Source of the DNA: Flavobacteriales bacterium
GTDB lineage: Bacteria; Bacteroidota; Bacteroidia; Flavobacteriales_D; Sanyastnellaceae
Assembly (NCBI GenBank): GCA_029242765.1
Contig: JAQWTJ010000005.1
Location: 1-37,784, forward strand
Direction of reading: 5' to 3'
DNA: 37,784 nucleotides
Every line of letters starts with the position of its first letter. Position 1 is the first letter of the stretch. The notes beneath the pieces were generated by a model that had not been told where the DNA came from, did not search any database, and was given only the letters and a program-made list of their open reading frames with translations. This document shows, one piece after another, positions 9,113 to 17,057 of this stretch. The translations under genes and the position numbers were made by a program.

Positions 9113-9723
9113 CTCTGGACTGCCAACCCTTCCCACAACCATAGGCTCGCTGCCGTTTTAAAAGGGCTCCATAACAGGGCCCTTTTTTCATAACTGCTCA
9201 GCGGCCCATCCACTGCCAGTCCCAGATGCCGTTCCATCGAACGCCTCAAACCTAAATCGTGGGCGGTGAAAACATCAGGGCGTCCGAATTGTGAGATCAG
9301 CAACATCTGGACAGTCCAGCGCCCGACGCCCACCACCTGTGTCCAGCGCTCAATCACTACTTCATCGTCCAAGCCCTCAACTTCACCAAATGCTTCGCCG
9401 TGCTCGACAAAGTGGCGGGCCAGGTCCACAACATAACGGTGCTTCTGGCCGCTAACCCCCAGAGCCCGGTGCTCTTCTGCTGATGTCAGCACAACCTGTG
9501 CCGGGTCCAAGTCCAACGCGTGATAGCGTTCGAAGCGCCCCCAGATTGTGGCAGCAGCCTTGACACTCAATTGCTGCCCGATGATGGCCCTGCACAAGGC
9601 AGGGAAGGGCGGGCGCAAGGCCATGTTTTTCGGGTCAGGGAGCTGTTCCACTAAGGCTGAAAACTCGGGGTCATGGGATTGAAAATAAGCGCGGGCCTTC
9701 TGCCAATAATCCGAGGAATGCAT
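9100..9723 (-). CDS. DNA-3-methyladenine glycosylase II-like (AlkA/HhH-GPD)
   Basis: The 207-residue protein belongs to the helix-hairpin-helix DNA glycosylase superfamily, which removes alkylated bases to start base-excision repair. The core shows [19 protein letters not shown], the hairpin motif [13 protein letters not shown] (about 130-142), VFTAHDLGL with the catalytic Asp (about 156), and the AlkA-like end [13 protein letters not shown]. No Cys cluster is present, so it is not a MutY/EndoIII type. The ATG at 9723 is preferred; the GTG at 9774 would overlap the divergent lipoprotein start. An octamer TATCTTCA lies 4 nt before this ATG. The 3' end overlaps rpoD by 13 bp, and the rpoD terminator falls inside its coding sequence, yet the encoded residues are conserved family sequence. 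Confidence 0.9.
   Translation of the reverse strand: MHSSDYWQKARAYFQSHDPEFSALVEQLPDPKNMALRPPFPALCRAIIGQQLSVKAAATIWGRFERYHALDLDPAQVVLTSAEEHRALGVSGQKHRYVVDLARHFVEHGEAFGEVEGLDDEVVIERWTQVVGVGRWTVQMLLISQFGRPDVFTAHDLGLRRSMERHLGLAVDGPLSSYEKRALLWSPFKTAASLWLWEGLAVQSQPK
9160..9188 (+). terminator. intrinsic terminator of rpoD inside the glycosylase gene
   Basis: AAAAGGGC (9160-9167) pairs with GCCCTTTT (9179-9186) around an 11-nt loop and is followed by more T, a standard rho-independent terminator for rpoD transcription. On the other strand the same bases encode [11 protein letters not shown] of the DNA glycosylase. Confidence 0.8.
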
Positions 9724-9768
9724 GGCCTGAAGATACGCTCGGGCTGCTTTGGGCGTTAGTTTCGCGCC

Positions 9769-11271
9769 ATGCACAGTTCGCGTTTGATTTTCTTGGCTTG
9801 CTTGACAAGTCTGCTCGCCTTGCTTTCTGTGATGACCAGCTCTTGTGGAAAGGACCCCATCTTACTCGACCCCAGCGTTCGCGTTGATTTCAGCGCTGAC
9901 ACCATCTGGTTTGACACCGTATTCACCACCATCGGAAGCGCAACGCAGGCCATTCGATTGGTGAACAACAACCCCGGGCGAATCCTCATTGAAAGTGTGC
10001 GACTTGAAAGGGGGGAGGACTCTCAGTTTCGCATCAATGTCGACGGCATTCCCGGCCCGCGCATCGACAACTTAGAAATTGCCGAGGGGGACAGCGTCTG
10101 GCTATTTGCTGAGGTGACGGTCAACCCGCAAGACCAGAGCACCCCTTTCATTTTAGAAGAGCAAATCATGCTCACTGTGAACGGATTCAATCAATACGTC
10201 GAACTTATTGCATGGGGGCAGGATGCCATATTTCACGGCGGACCGGGTCAAATTCATACCCTGCCCTGCGATGCACAGTGGTCTGCTGAAAAGCCTCACG
10301 TCATCTACGGCGTGGTGGGCGTGGGGGAAGGCTGCTCACTCACAATTTACCCCGATGTGCAAGTCCGAATTCACTCTGGCGGCGGGATATTTATCGATCG
10401 AGGCTATTTGAACGTGCAAGGGGAGTTGGGACATGAAATTGTCTTTGAGGGCGACCGCCTCGAGCCAGGATATGCTAACAACCCCGGCCAATGGGGCATC
10501 CAAGTGGACACGCTCATTGAAACCGAAATTGGGCTGACACAGGCTTCCATCCTCGGCGGCGGCATCTGGTTGTACGGTTCGCCCGGGAGCATCATTTCAC
10601 GGGCGATTTTGCGAAATGGCAGTATTGGGATCCAAGTGGACACTACAGGCAGCACCACCACGCCTGCGCTGACAATTGAAAACACGGTCATCCACAACAT
10701 GTCTGGGATTGGGCTGCTGGCCCAGGGCGCCTCGGTGAGCGGGACGAACAATTTATTTTACGACTGCGCCCAGGCTTGCGCAGCCTTCACATTGGGAGGG
10801 CGTTACCGCTTCACCCACAGCACCTTTGCAAATTATTGGGCTGAGGGCAGTCGAAGCGCTCCATCGGTGTACATCAACGACCATTATGAGGACTTCGAAG
10901 GCCAATTGCAAATCAGGCCCTTGGTCGAAAGCCAATTCCTGAACTGCCTGATGTGGGGAAACAATGCCACGCTCGATGGATTCGACGAATTGATTGTGGA
11001 TCTTGAGGGCGATGAAAACGCCTTACTCATCCGCAATTGTGCGGTGGATATGGACCAAGCCGATGGCAGCCTGTGGCTCGAGAACACGAGCGTCGATGTC
11101 GCGCCGCCCTTCGTTTCTACGCTTGCTCGGGACTTCCACATTTCCTCGAACAGCTCCATTTGGAACGGCGGTGGCGTTCCCGCCGACATGCCACTTCTGC
11201 CTTGGGATCTCGACGGAAACGCCCGCATTGTGGGTAGCGCCCCAGATATGGGCTGTTACGAACGCCAATAA
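9769..11271 (+). CDS. lipoprotein with right-handed beta-helix repeats
   Basis: This 500-residue secreted lipoprotein begins with a hydrophobic signal ending in the lipobox-like SVMTSSC (Cys about 26). Residues about 35-130 look like a beta-sandwich domain. From about 150 the sequence shows repeated short strands (IFIDRGYLNVQGEL, IWLYGSPGSIISRAI, LTIENTVIHNMSGIGLL, FTHSTFANYW) as in parallel beta-helix proteins of the pectate-lyase fold. The end, GSAPDMGCYE, is a variant of the PDxGAYE motif that often closes such helices. No catalytic residues are evident, so the role (polysaccharide or surface binding) is unknown. The octamer TAGTTTCG lies 4 nt before the ATG. The ABC transporter gene follows 36 bases downstream in the same direction and may be cotranscribed. 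Confidence 0.85.
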   Translation: MHSSRLIFLACLTSLLALLSVMTSSCGKDPILLDPSVRVDFSADTIWFDTVFTTIGSATQAIRLVNNNPGRILIESVRLERGEDSQFRINVDGIPGPRIDNLEIAEGDSVWLFAEVTVNPQDQSTPFILEEQIMLTVNGFNQYVELIAWGQDAIFHGGPGQIHTLPCDAQWSAEKPHVIYGVVGVGEGCSLTIYPDVQVRIHSGGGIFIDRGYLNVQGELGHEIVFEGDRLEPGYANNPGQWGIQVDTLIETEIGLTQASILGGGIWLYGSPGSIISRAILRNGSIGIQVDTTGSTTTPALTIENTVIHNMSGIGLLAQGASVSGTNNLFYDCAQACAAFTLGGRYRFTHSTFANYWAEGSRSAPSVYINDHYEDFEGQLQIRPLVESQFLNCLMWGNNATLDGFDELIVDLEGDENALLIRNCAVDMDQADGSLWLENTSVDVAPPFVSTLARDFHISSNSSIWNGGGVPADMPLLPWDLDGNARIVGSAPDMGCYERQ

Positions 11272-11277
11272 AAATTC

Positions 11278-11293
11278 CAGCCCTGGCGGGCTG
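11278..11293 (+). terminator. short GC-rich hairpin between lipoprotein and ABC transporter genes
   Basis: CAGCCC (11278-11283) pairs with GGGCTG (11288-11293) around TGGC. The following T run is very short (TT), so on this strand it is at best a weak terminator or attenuator. An A-rich stretch precedes it. Confidence 0.3.
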
Positions 11294-11307
11294 TTCAACA
11301 CTACGCA

Positions 11308-14300
11308 ATGAGTCGCAATGTATTGGAGGCGCTCATGCAATTGTTTGCGCTGCTGACACTAAAGGAGGAGGGAGCGCAGCCCGCACGCGAGGTGGTTGCT
11401 GCATTTTTAGGTCGACGCATCGGCGTGTCACGTACGCGGGAGTGGATCGACCGCTTCGAGCATCATTTGAAGGCTTTTGAGTCGAGAAAAGGAGCGGCGG
11501 CGAAGGGTGTCGATGCTGAAGCAGGCGGAATGAAGCGGACGGCTTTGCGCTCGACCAAGGTGCTGCGGGCCTGCGCCGAGTTGAACCGCGACTTGCAAGT
11601 GGCCGATAAGGCGCTCGTGTTCTTACGCGTGGTCGAGTTTGAAAAGGCGCTACTCAAGGAGAGCGGGCTGGACACCGTTGAACTCGACGAGATCAGCATG
11701 GAATTTGTGGTCACGGTGGCCGACTCGTTCGGCATTTCGAAGTCCGAGCGGGATTGTTATCTAGGCTTGGTGCTTCGCCCTGCAGACTGGTCGGAATACA
11801 CGGCACAATTCGACGAGGCTTTCGCCATCACCCCCGACGTGAATTTCCCTGGGATTCACCGGAACAATTGGCCGGAGAATACGGCGTGCTTTCTACACCC
11901 GACCTCACAAATCGTATTCGTTCGAGCCGCTGAGCACACCGACATTGAACTGAACGGCGAGCTGCTTACCGACGGGCGTGTGATGCCGTTTGCGCCCGGA
12001 AGTGTGCTGCGCCACCCTTCGTGCACGCCCGTTTTTTTCGGGGACATTCGGCGCCACTTTCTCGAAGAAGAGGAAACGCTGCATGTCGAGTTGAAAGTGG
12101 AAGATGTGAGCCACTGGTTCAACTACCCGAATGATCAGGCCTTGCATCCAATGAATTGCTCAGCCCTCAGCGGGCAGCTTGTGGGGGTGATGGGGGCCAG
12201 CGGTTCGGGCAAGTCCACCTTGCTGGGGCTGTTGAGTGGCCGGTCGGCGCCAACGGCAGGCAGGGTTTCAATCAACGGGCTGGACGTTCAACATTCGCAG
12301 GCCTTGAACATGATTGGGCTGGTGCCTCAGGCCGACATGCTGCTCGAGGAGCTGTCTGTGCGCGAGAACTTGCTGTACACTGGGCGTTTGGTGCTCGACC
12401 TGCCTCTCGAGGTGATTGAGGGGCGGACCGACGACTTGTTGCGGAGGCTTGGGCTATGGGGAATTCGTGAATTGGCCGTAGGTCATGCGCTGCACAAAAC
12501 TATTTCTGGTGGCCAGCGCAAGAGGCTCAACATTGCCTTGGAGTTGATGCGCAATCCACGCGTGCTATTCGTGGATGAACCGACCAGCGGGCTTTCGTCC
12601 AAGGATTCCGAACAATTGATGGAGCTGCTCAAGGGCCTGACCTTCCAGGGCACATTGGTGGTCGCGGTGATCCACCAGCCGTCGGCTGCCATCTTCAGGC
12701 TGTTCGACCAATTGTGGGTGCTGGATCACGGCGGGTATCCCATTTACACGGGGGTTCCTCTGGATGCTTTGACTCATTTTCGAAGGTTGGTCAATCATTT
12801 CAACGCGCAGCATCCGGCGTGTTCAGCATGCGGCAATCTGACACCGGAGCAAATCTTCGATATTGTGGAAACGCCGGTGCTGGATCAGCGCGGACGACCG
12901 ACCAACCGGCGGCGGATTACGCCCGTGGAGTGGAACGACTTCTACAATGTATTGGTGAACCCCTTGGTGGGCGGAATGCCCGCTTCGCCCGAAGTTTCGC
13001 CCGAAAATGCGCCCAAAGACGCGAGCGGGACTCTGGCCGGTGGGGAAGGCGTGCCTTCGCGAACGAAACAGCTCAGGACACAATTCGCCAGAGATGTTTC
13101 GCGGAAGCTGAAAAATCGACAGTATTTATGGATCAATGCCCTGGTCGCGCCGCTTCTCGCCGGCCCCTTGGCCTGGCTATTGCGCTACCATTCAGCTGCA
13201 GAAGCGTACACGTTTGGAGGGTCGGACAATTTGCCGCACTTCCTTTTCGTCTCGACGATTGTTGCAATTTTCCTCGGGCTCACTGTCAGCGGAGAAGAGC
13301 TCTTTCGCGACCGCTTGATGCGCGACCGTGAAGGACACTTAGGGGTGAGTTACGGCGCCTACCTTTCCGCAAAATGTGGGGTCTTGTTCATTGTGTCGGC
13401 CCTGCAAACACTAGCCTTCGCACTGATTGGAAGTTGGATTTTAGAAATGCCCCAATTCGTCCTTTCGTATTGGATCGTCCTCTTTACAACAGCATGTTTG
13501 GCAAATTTAGTGGGGCTGATCTTCTCGAGCCTGTTCAACAGCGTGCGCGTGATTTACATCGCCATTCCGCTGTTCATCATCCCTCAATTGATGCTCGGGG
13601 GTACGATCGTTCACTTTGGAAAGTTGAACCCCACGCTGGCCTCTTGGCGCACGCCATCTTGGGTAGGGAGCGGCATGATTTCGCGCTGGTCCTTTGAGGC
13701 CTTGGCCACAGAGCTCGCTGCGAACAACGCCTTTGATCGCGCAGTCTTCAACTGGGATGTTCAAATTGCCGAGGCTGAATTCTACCGTGACCGGTGGGTG
13801 CCTGAAATGCGCAATCAAATAGAACAAGCACAAATCGAGCAAAACCAAGGCATCGTGGGGGAGGCCACTCGTTGCGTTTCCACGGAATTCAACAGGCTTG
13901 AAAAAAGAACGCAACGCAGCGCTGAAGTGGATGCGAGCGACGGCCTGGACGCCGATGAGGCCGGTCTACTTCTAGAGCTTCTCAATTCGACGCTTAATCT
14001 GGAGCGCCGGGGTTGGCTCCAGGCGAAGAAAAGCAGAGATACCGCTTTGAAAGCATTGGGATTGGATGATGTGCAGCGTACAGCCCATTTGTCGTCTACG
14101 CATCACAATGAGGAATTGGAGCGCTGGGTCACCGGAACGCAAAGCTTGTCAGCAGGCTGGATACAGGAGGGGCATCGGATCGTCAACACGCGTGACGCAC
14201 TTTATCAAGTCGGGCACTGGCCTGGAGCCGACCGTCCATTTTACGCCGCCAAGAAAACCGTTCTGGGGGTTTCAATCTCGACCTTTTGGTACAACATAGC

Positions 14301-14388
14301 GGTGTTATGGACCGTGGCATTGGCCCTGTTCATCACACTGAGAATGCGACTGTTCAACCAGATCAAGCGCTGGGCTCCACTTCGATAA
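11308..14388 (+). CDS. ABCG-type ABC transporter, fused ATPase and permease with N-terminal TerB-like region
   Basis: The 1026-residue protein joins ATPase and permease in the order of the eukaryotic White/ABCG family. Residues 1-160 are alpha-helical and resemble TerB-like domains. About 190-250 (with DIELNGELLTDGR and PFAPGSVLR) looks FHA-like, though this is tentative. The nucleotide-binding domain (255-500) has Walker A GASGSGKST (296-304), signature ISGGQRKR (399-406), Walker B VLFVDEP (419-425) and the H-loop His (456). Membrane segments lie at about 606-624, 643-664, 686-712, 718-740, 747-768 and 985-1012. Between the last two is a loop of about 210 residues, rich in charged and coiled-coil-like sequence. 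The substrate is unknown. Its 3' end overlaps the convergent siaC-like gene by 26 bp. Confidence 0.92.
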   Translation: MSRNVLEALMQLFALLTLKEEGAQPAREVVAAFLGRRIGVSRTREWIDRFEHHLKAFESRKGAAAKGVDAEAGGMKRTALRSTKVLRACAELNRDLQVADKALVFLRVVEFEKALLKESGLDTVELDEISMEFVVTVADSFGISKSERDCYLGLVLRPADWSEYTAQFDEAFAITPDVNFPGIHRNNWPENTACFLHPTSQIVFVRAAEHTDIELNGELLTDGRVMPFAPGSVLRHPSCTPVFFGDIRRHFLEEEETLHVELKVEDVSHWFNYPNDQALHPMNCSALSGQLVGVMGASGSGKSTLLGLLSGRSAPTAGRVSINGLDVQHSQALNMIGLVPQADMLLEELSVRENLLYTGRLVLDLPLEVIEGRTDDLLRRLGLWGIRELAVGHALHKTISGGQRKRLNIALELMRNPRVLFVDEPTSGLSSKDSEQLMELLKGLTFQGTLVVAVIHQPSAAIFRLFDQLWVLDHGGYPIYTGVPLDALTHFRRLVNHFNAQHPACSACGNLTPEQIFDIVETPVLDQRGRPTNRRRITPVEWNDFYNVLVNPLVGGMPASPEVSPENAPKDASGTLAGGEGVPSRTKQLRTQFARDVSRKLKNRQYLWINALVAPLLAGPLAWLLRYHSAAEAYTFGGSDNLPHFLFVSTIVAIFLGLTVSGEELFRDRLMRDREGHLGVSYGAYLSAKCGVLFIVSALQTLAFALIGSWILEMPQFVLSYWIVLFTTACLANLVGLIFSSLFNSVRVIYIAIPLFIIPQLMLGGTIVHFGKLNPTLASWRTPSWVGSGMISRWSFEALATELAANNAFDRAVFNWDVQIAEAEFYRDRWVPEMRNQIEQAQIEQNQGIVGEATRCVSTEFNRLEKRTQRSAEVDASDGLDADEAGLLLELLNSTLNLERRGWLQAKKSRDTALKALGLDDVQRTAHLSSTHHNEELERWVTGTQSLSAGWIQEGHRIVNTRDALYQVGHWPGADRPFYAAKKTVLGVSISTFWYNIAVLWTVALALFITLRMRLFNQIKRWAPLR

Positions 14389-14746
14389 AGCGAAACGGGA
14401 CCTCTACGATGTGGTCGTAATCCTCTCCGGCTTCGAGCATGTCCTCGTCGTCGGAGTCGTAATGCCAGTGGATTTCAACGGTACTCAATTTCTCGAAGCG
14501 CTTGAACAAGTCCAGCAGGCTTTTGCTTGAGCTCGTATTGAAGTATTCAAGTTGGACGAACACGCGCAAAGGGTCAGCCCCAGAGGCGGCTACCACGCCG
14601 TCAACCCAGTCAATGACCGGTCGATAAAATTCTATAGAGTTCTCCGGAATGGAACGTCCAGCAATAATCAAGCGCCCGGTGCTGGCATCAAATTTAATTT
14701 CGGGCGTTTTGCGTGTGCGCTCAATGGAGAAGTTCATGTCCGACAT
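14363..14746 (-). CDS. SiaC family regulatory phosphoprotein (DUF1987)
   Basis: This 127-residue cytoplasmic protein matches the DUF1987/SiaC family. In Pseudomonas aeruginosa SiaC is phosphorylated on a threonine by SiaB, dephosphorylated by SiaA, and activates the diguanylate cyclase SiaD. The hallmarks are TPEIKFDASTGRLIIAGRSI, PENSIEFYRPVIDWV and FVQLEYFNTSSSKSLLDLF, whose NTSSSK holds the expected phospho-site. The ATG at 14746 is chosen because it places the conserved TPEI segment near the N-terminus; 14737 is also possible. It lies 10 bases downstream of the siaB-like gene. An octamer GATATTTG, overlapping the siaB-like stop codon, sits 4 nt before the ATG and could give a separate start. 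The 3' end overlaps the ABC transporter gene. Confidence 0.9.
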   Translation of the reverse strand: MSDMNFSIERTRKTPEIKFDASTGRLIIAGRSIPENSIEFYRPVIDWVDGVVAASGADPLRVFVQLEYFNTSSSKSLLDLFKRFEKLSTVEIHWHYDSDDEDMLEAGEDYDHIVEVPFRFIEVEPSA

Positions 14747-14756
14747 GCGGCAAATA

Positions 14757-15296
14757 TCAGCCCTGTGAGGCCACGTCCACAATTAGCTCAAGAACTTTTC
14801 CCCCAGTAGAATCCAATAGTGTTATTTCGAGCGGCCTCACAGCCACAGTTTGCAATGTCAACAAACCGAGTCCAGCGCCACCTCGATCTCCGAATTCGCC
14901 CTGTTCCAGTTGCTTACGGAGAGCTGCACGCGTTTCCATCGCGTCGTATTTCTCGAGATTTTCAAGCCGATTCACCAAGGTCTCCACCCGGTCATGTCCC
15001 ACAATATTTTGCGTCACAAAACGAAAAACAGGCGTTGCACAAACCGTGTGGCCACCCACCCAAATGGAAACAGGTTGGGACACATCACCGTGTTTGAATA
15101 CATTCTGTAAAGCTTCTACAAAGGCACGGAAAGGCCGGCGGTCCTCCGTGCGTTGCACGATGACCTCTTCGACCCGATCAAGCAACATCTCATAGGCTTC
15201 TTGGGTCAACAGGCCTTTGTATTGGATTAAACAAACGGAAGGTGGAACTGAGTCACCAGTGCTGGTGTCAAGCTCAAAATGTACGGAGTTGCTCAT
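14757..15296 (-). CDS. SiaB family protein kinase (GHKL-like)
   Basis: The 179-residue protein resembles SiaB/DUF6272 kinases, which have a GHKL ATPase fold like anti-sigma-factor kinases and phosphorylate SiaC. The N-box-like FVEALQNVFKHG (about 61-72) carries the Mg-binding Asn, and the glycine-rich ATP-lid motif RGGAGLGLLTLQ (about 138-149) is clear. Its gene is followed directly by the siaC-like gene, so enzyme and substrate are encoded together. No SiaA-type PP2C phosphatase or SiaD-type cyclase is in the window. The ATG at 15296 starts MSNSVHFELD. The 64-base gap to the divergent methyltransferase must hold its promoter, but I see no clear -7 box for this gene. Confidence 0.88.
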   Translation of the reverse strand: MSNSVHFELDTSTGDSVPPSVCLIQYKGLLTQEAYEMLLDRVEEVIVQRTEDRRPFRAFVEALQNVFKHGDVSQPVSIWVGGHTVCATPVFRFVTQNIVGHDRVETLVNRLENLEKYDAMETRAALRKQLEQGEFGDRGGAGLGLLTLQTVAVRPLEITLLDSTGGKVLELIVDVASQG

Positions 15297-15360
15297 AACG
15301 GACAGGTTCGCTGCCCATACGCAGATATGTACATAAAAGTTCCAATACTAATTTTACTGC

Positions 15361-16149
15361 ATGCAAGACTCTAGCAACGAAAGCGAAAATGATTGGTTTG
15401 TCAGCTGGTTTGATGACCCCCATTACCATCGCTTGTATGCACACCGCTCTCAAGAAGAAGCCGACGCGCTGATTGCCAATTTGCACAATCGGCTGGCTTG
15501 GACTCCTGGACGAATCATCGATATGGGCTGCGGCAAAGGGCGGCATGCGGCGGCGGCAGCCAAGGTGGGGACAAGCGGGGAGGGCGGCCACCAAGTGCTG
15601 GGCGTGGACTTGAGCCCCGCCAGCATCGAAGCCGCGCGCAAGAATTTCAGCTCCGTTCCCCGCTTGCAATTTATGGAGGGCGACATGCGCAACTTTTCTT
15701 TGGAGCAGGCCGGGGACGTTGCTCCGTTTGATATTGCGCTGAGCTTATTCACGAGTTTCGGGTACTTCGACGATGCGAAGGACAATGCGCGCGTGATTGC
15801 TAATTTCCATCGCCTGCTCGCCCCCAGCGGCATCCTCGTTCTGGACTTCCTCAACACCACTCTAGCAAAAGCACATATGATCACTCAAGAGAGGATTCAA
15901 CGGGAAGACATCACATTTGAAGTGAAGCGTTGGTTTTCCGCTGAGCCAAGACCAGGTCATTTCTACAAGCAGATCAAGTGGGAGGGGGGCGAACAGACTG
16001 AGCGAGTGCAGGCCCTCGGCTTTGACGATTTGACAGGGCTACTTAAAGACGGAGGTTTCGAGATCCTCCATACCTTCGGCGACTACAAATTGAGCCCCTA
16101 TGCCGCGGATGTCAGTCCGCGATGCCTCCTTGTTTCTAAGCGCCTATGA
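15361..16149 (+). CDS. class I SAM-dependent methyltransferase
   Basis: The 262-residue cytoplasmic enzyme has the Rossmann-type methyltransferase fold. Motif I IIDMGCGKGRHA (about 52-63) binds S-adenosylmethionine, VLGVDLSPASIEAAR (about 79-93) includes the acidic residue that binds the ribose, and FMEGDMRNF (about 102-110) and FDIALSLFTSFGYF (about 121-134) follow in the usual order. The substrate cannot be told from sequence. The stop overlaps the ATG of the ZIP transporter gene by four bases (ATGA), so the two are translationally coupled. TAATTTTA, a one-mismatch -7-like box, lies 4 nt before the ATG. Confidence 0.88.
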   Translation: MQDSSNESENDWFVSWFDDPHYHRLYAHRSQEEADALIANLHNRLAWTPGRIIDMGCGKGRHAAAAAKVGTSGEGGHQVLGVDLSPASIEAARKNFSSVPRLQFMEGDMRNFSLEQAGDVAPFDIALSLFTSFGYFDDAKDNARVIANFHRLLAPSGILVLDFLNTTLAKAHMITQERIQREDITFEVKRWFSAEPRPGHFYKQIKWEGGEQTERVQALGFDDLTGLLKDGGFEILHTFGDYKLSPYAADVSPRCLLVSKRL

Positions 16150-16886
16150 CCTCGATTTACGCCGCCCTCATTCTTTTTGCCACCACCGTTGTAGGGGCTG
16201 CTTTAGCTGAAAAATTGAGCGCTCAACTGGACCGGCGACTGCCCGATTTGCTGGCCTTTGGCGGAGCCTTCCTCCTGGGGCTATGCTTCTTGCACATCTT
16301 ACCTGAAGCATACGCCTTAACGAACAATGCAGGCTACTATGTGCTGGGCGGTTTCCTCTTGCAAATGGTCCTGGAGTGGGCTTCACAAGGGGTGGAGCAC
16401 GGGCACGTGCACGGCAACCGATTCAGCGCATTGGCCTTCTTTAGCTTGTGCCTGCATGCGCTCATCGAATCGATTCCGCTGGGCATTGACCGCGTGGGCA
16501 TGATGGCCTGGTTATCGGAAAATGCAACGGCGGGTTTCAGCCATGCTGGGCACAGCCATCGTCCGCTACTTTTCGGACTGGTGCTGCACAAGCTCCCTGT
16601 GGCTGTGGCTCTGATGGCCCTGCTTAGAGCCTCAGGTGCTGGAGCTGGGCGACGTTGGTCCTGGGTGCTGGTCTTTGGAGCTATGCCAGCTGTTGGAATC
16701 CTCGTTGCAAAGATTTACCCTTTTCACGCGGCTTGGTCCGGCGCAATGGGCGGACTGCTTGTGGGCATCTTGCTGCACATCGCCACCACAGTGCTATTTG
16801 AAGCCTCTGACGGCCACCATTTCAATTGGCGCAAAGCGAGCGTGGTCATCTTGGGACTGGGGTTGGCAGGGGTGACATTGTTGTAG
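16146..16886 (+). CDS. ZIP family divalent metal transporter
   Basis: This 246-residue inner-membrane protein looks like a ZIP transporter, which brings Zn2+ or similar ions into the cytoplasm. About eight hydrophobic segments are visible. The metal-binding helices carry FLHILPEAYAL (about 48-58) and SLCLHALIESIPLGI (about 99-113), both family signatures with His and Glu ligands, and a further HKLPVAVALMALL helix. A short His-rich stretch (EHGHVHGNRF) lies in the cytoplasmic loop between helices, as is usual. Metal choice is not decided by the sequence. It is coupled to the methyltransferase gene upstream through an ATGA overlap. The stop codon is inside a hairpin TGTAGC-ACT-GCTACA (16882-16896). 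Confidence 0.88.
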   Translation: MTSIYAALILFATTVVGAALAEKLSAQLDRRLPDLLAFGGAFLLGLCFLHILPEAYALTNNAGYYVLGGFLLQMVLEWASQGVEHGHVHGNRFSALAFFSLCLHALIESIPLGIDRVGMMAWLSENATAGFSHAGHSHRPLLFGLVLHKLPVAVALMALLRASGAGAGRRWSWVLVFGAMPAVGILVAKIYPFHAAWSGAMGGLLVGILLHIATTVLFEASDGHHFNWRKASVVILGLGLAGVTLL

Positions 16887-16928
16887 CACTGCTACATCAC
16901 AACGAAACCTTGGAGAGACGGCGTGCGT

Positions 16929-17054
16929 ATGAGCAGCACAAACACTCTTACCGTGAAACGATTCCGCATCCTCATTACAATCAAGAAGTTCGAGCGCATC
17001 GAAATGCACGACGACCTCTACGGTATTGTTGCATTTGAGCACTGCCTCAATTGA
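16929..17054 (+). CDS. possible small ORF (41 aa), unverified
   Basis: An ATG at 16929 opens 41 codons with a basic start (MSSTNTLTVKRFRILITIKK) and the end FEHCLN. It would fill most of the 171-base gap between the ZIP transporter and HMG-CoA lyase genes. I recognise no family and no promoter-like box. The stop lies in the palindrome GCCTCAATTGAGGC (17044-17057). It may be chance. Confidence 0.2.
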   Translation: MSSTNTLTVKRFRILITIKKFERIEMHDDLYGIVAFEHCLN

Positions 17055-17057
17055 GGC
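17044..17057. repeat. perfect 14-bp palindrome between convergent genes
   Basis: GCCTCAATTGAGGC reads the same on both strands and abuts the stop codon of the HMG-CoA lyase gene. It could fold as a 5-bp hairpin with an AATT loop and serve as a bidirectional 3' end. There is no T run on either side. Confidence 0.5.

Noticed and set aside
12714-13331. 205-codon plus-strand frame within the ABC transporter gene
   Set aside because: Alternative frame of a clearly coding region with conserved ABC motifs.
16794-17042. 82-codon minus-strand frame over the ZIP 3' end
   Set aside because: It overlaps the certain ZIP coding sequence, has no family features and would end inside it.
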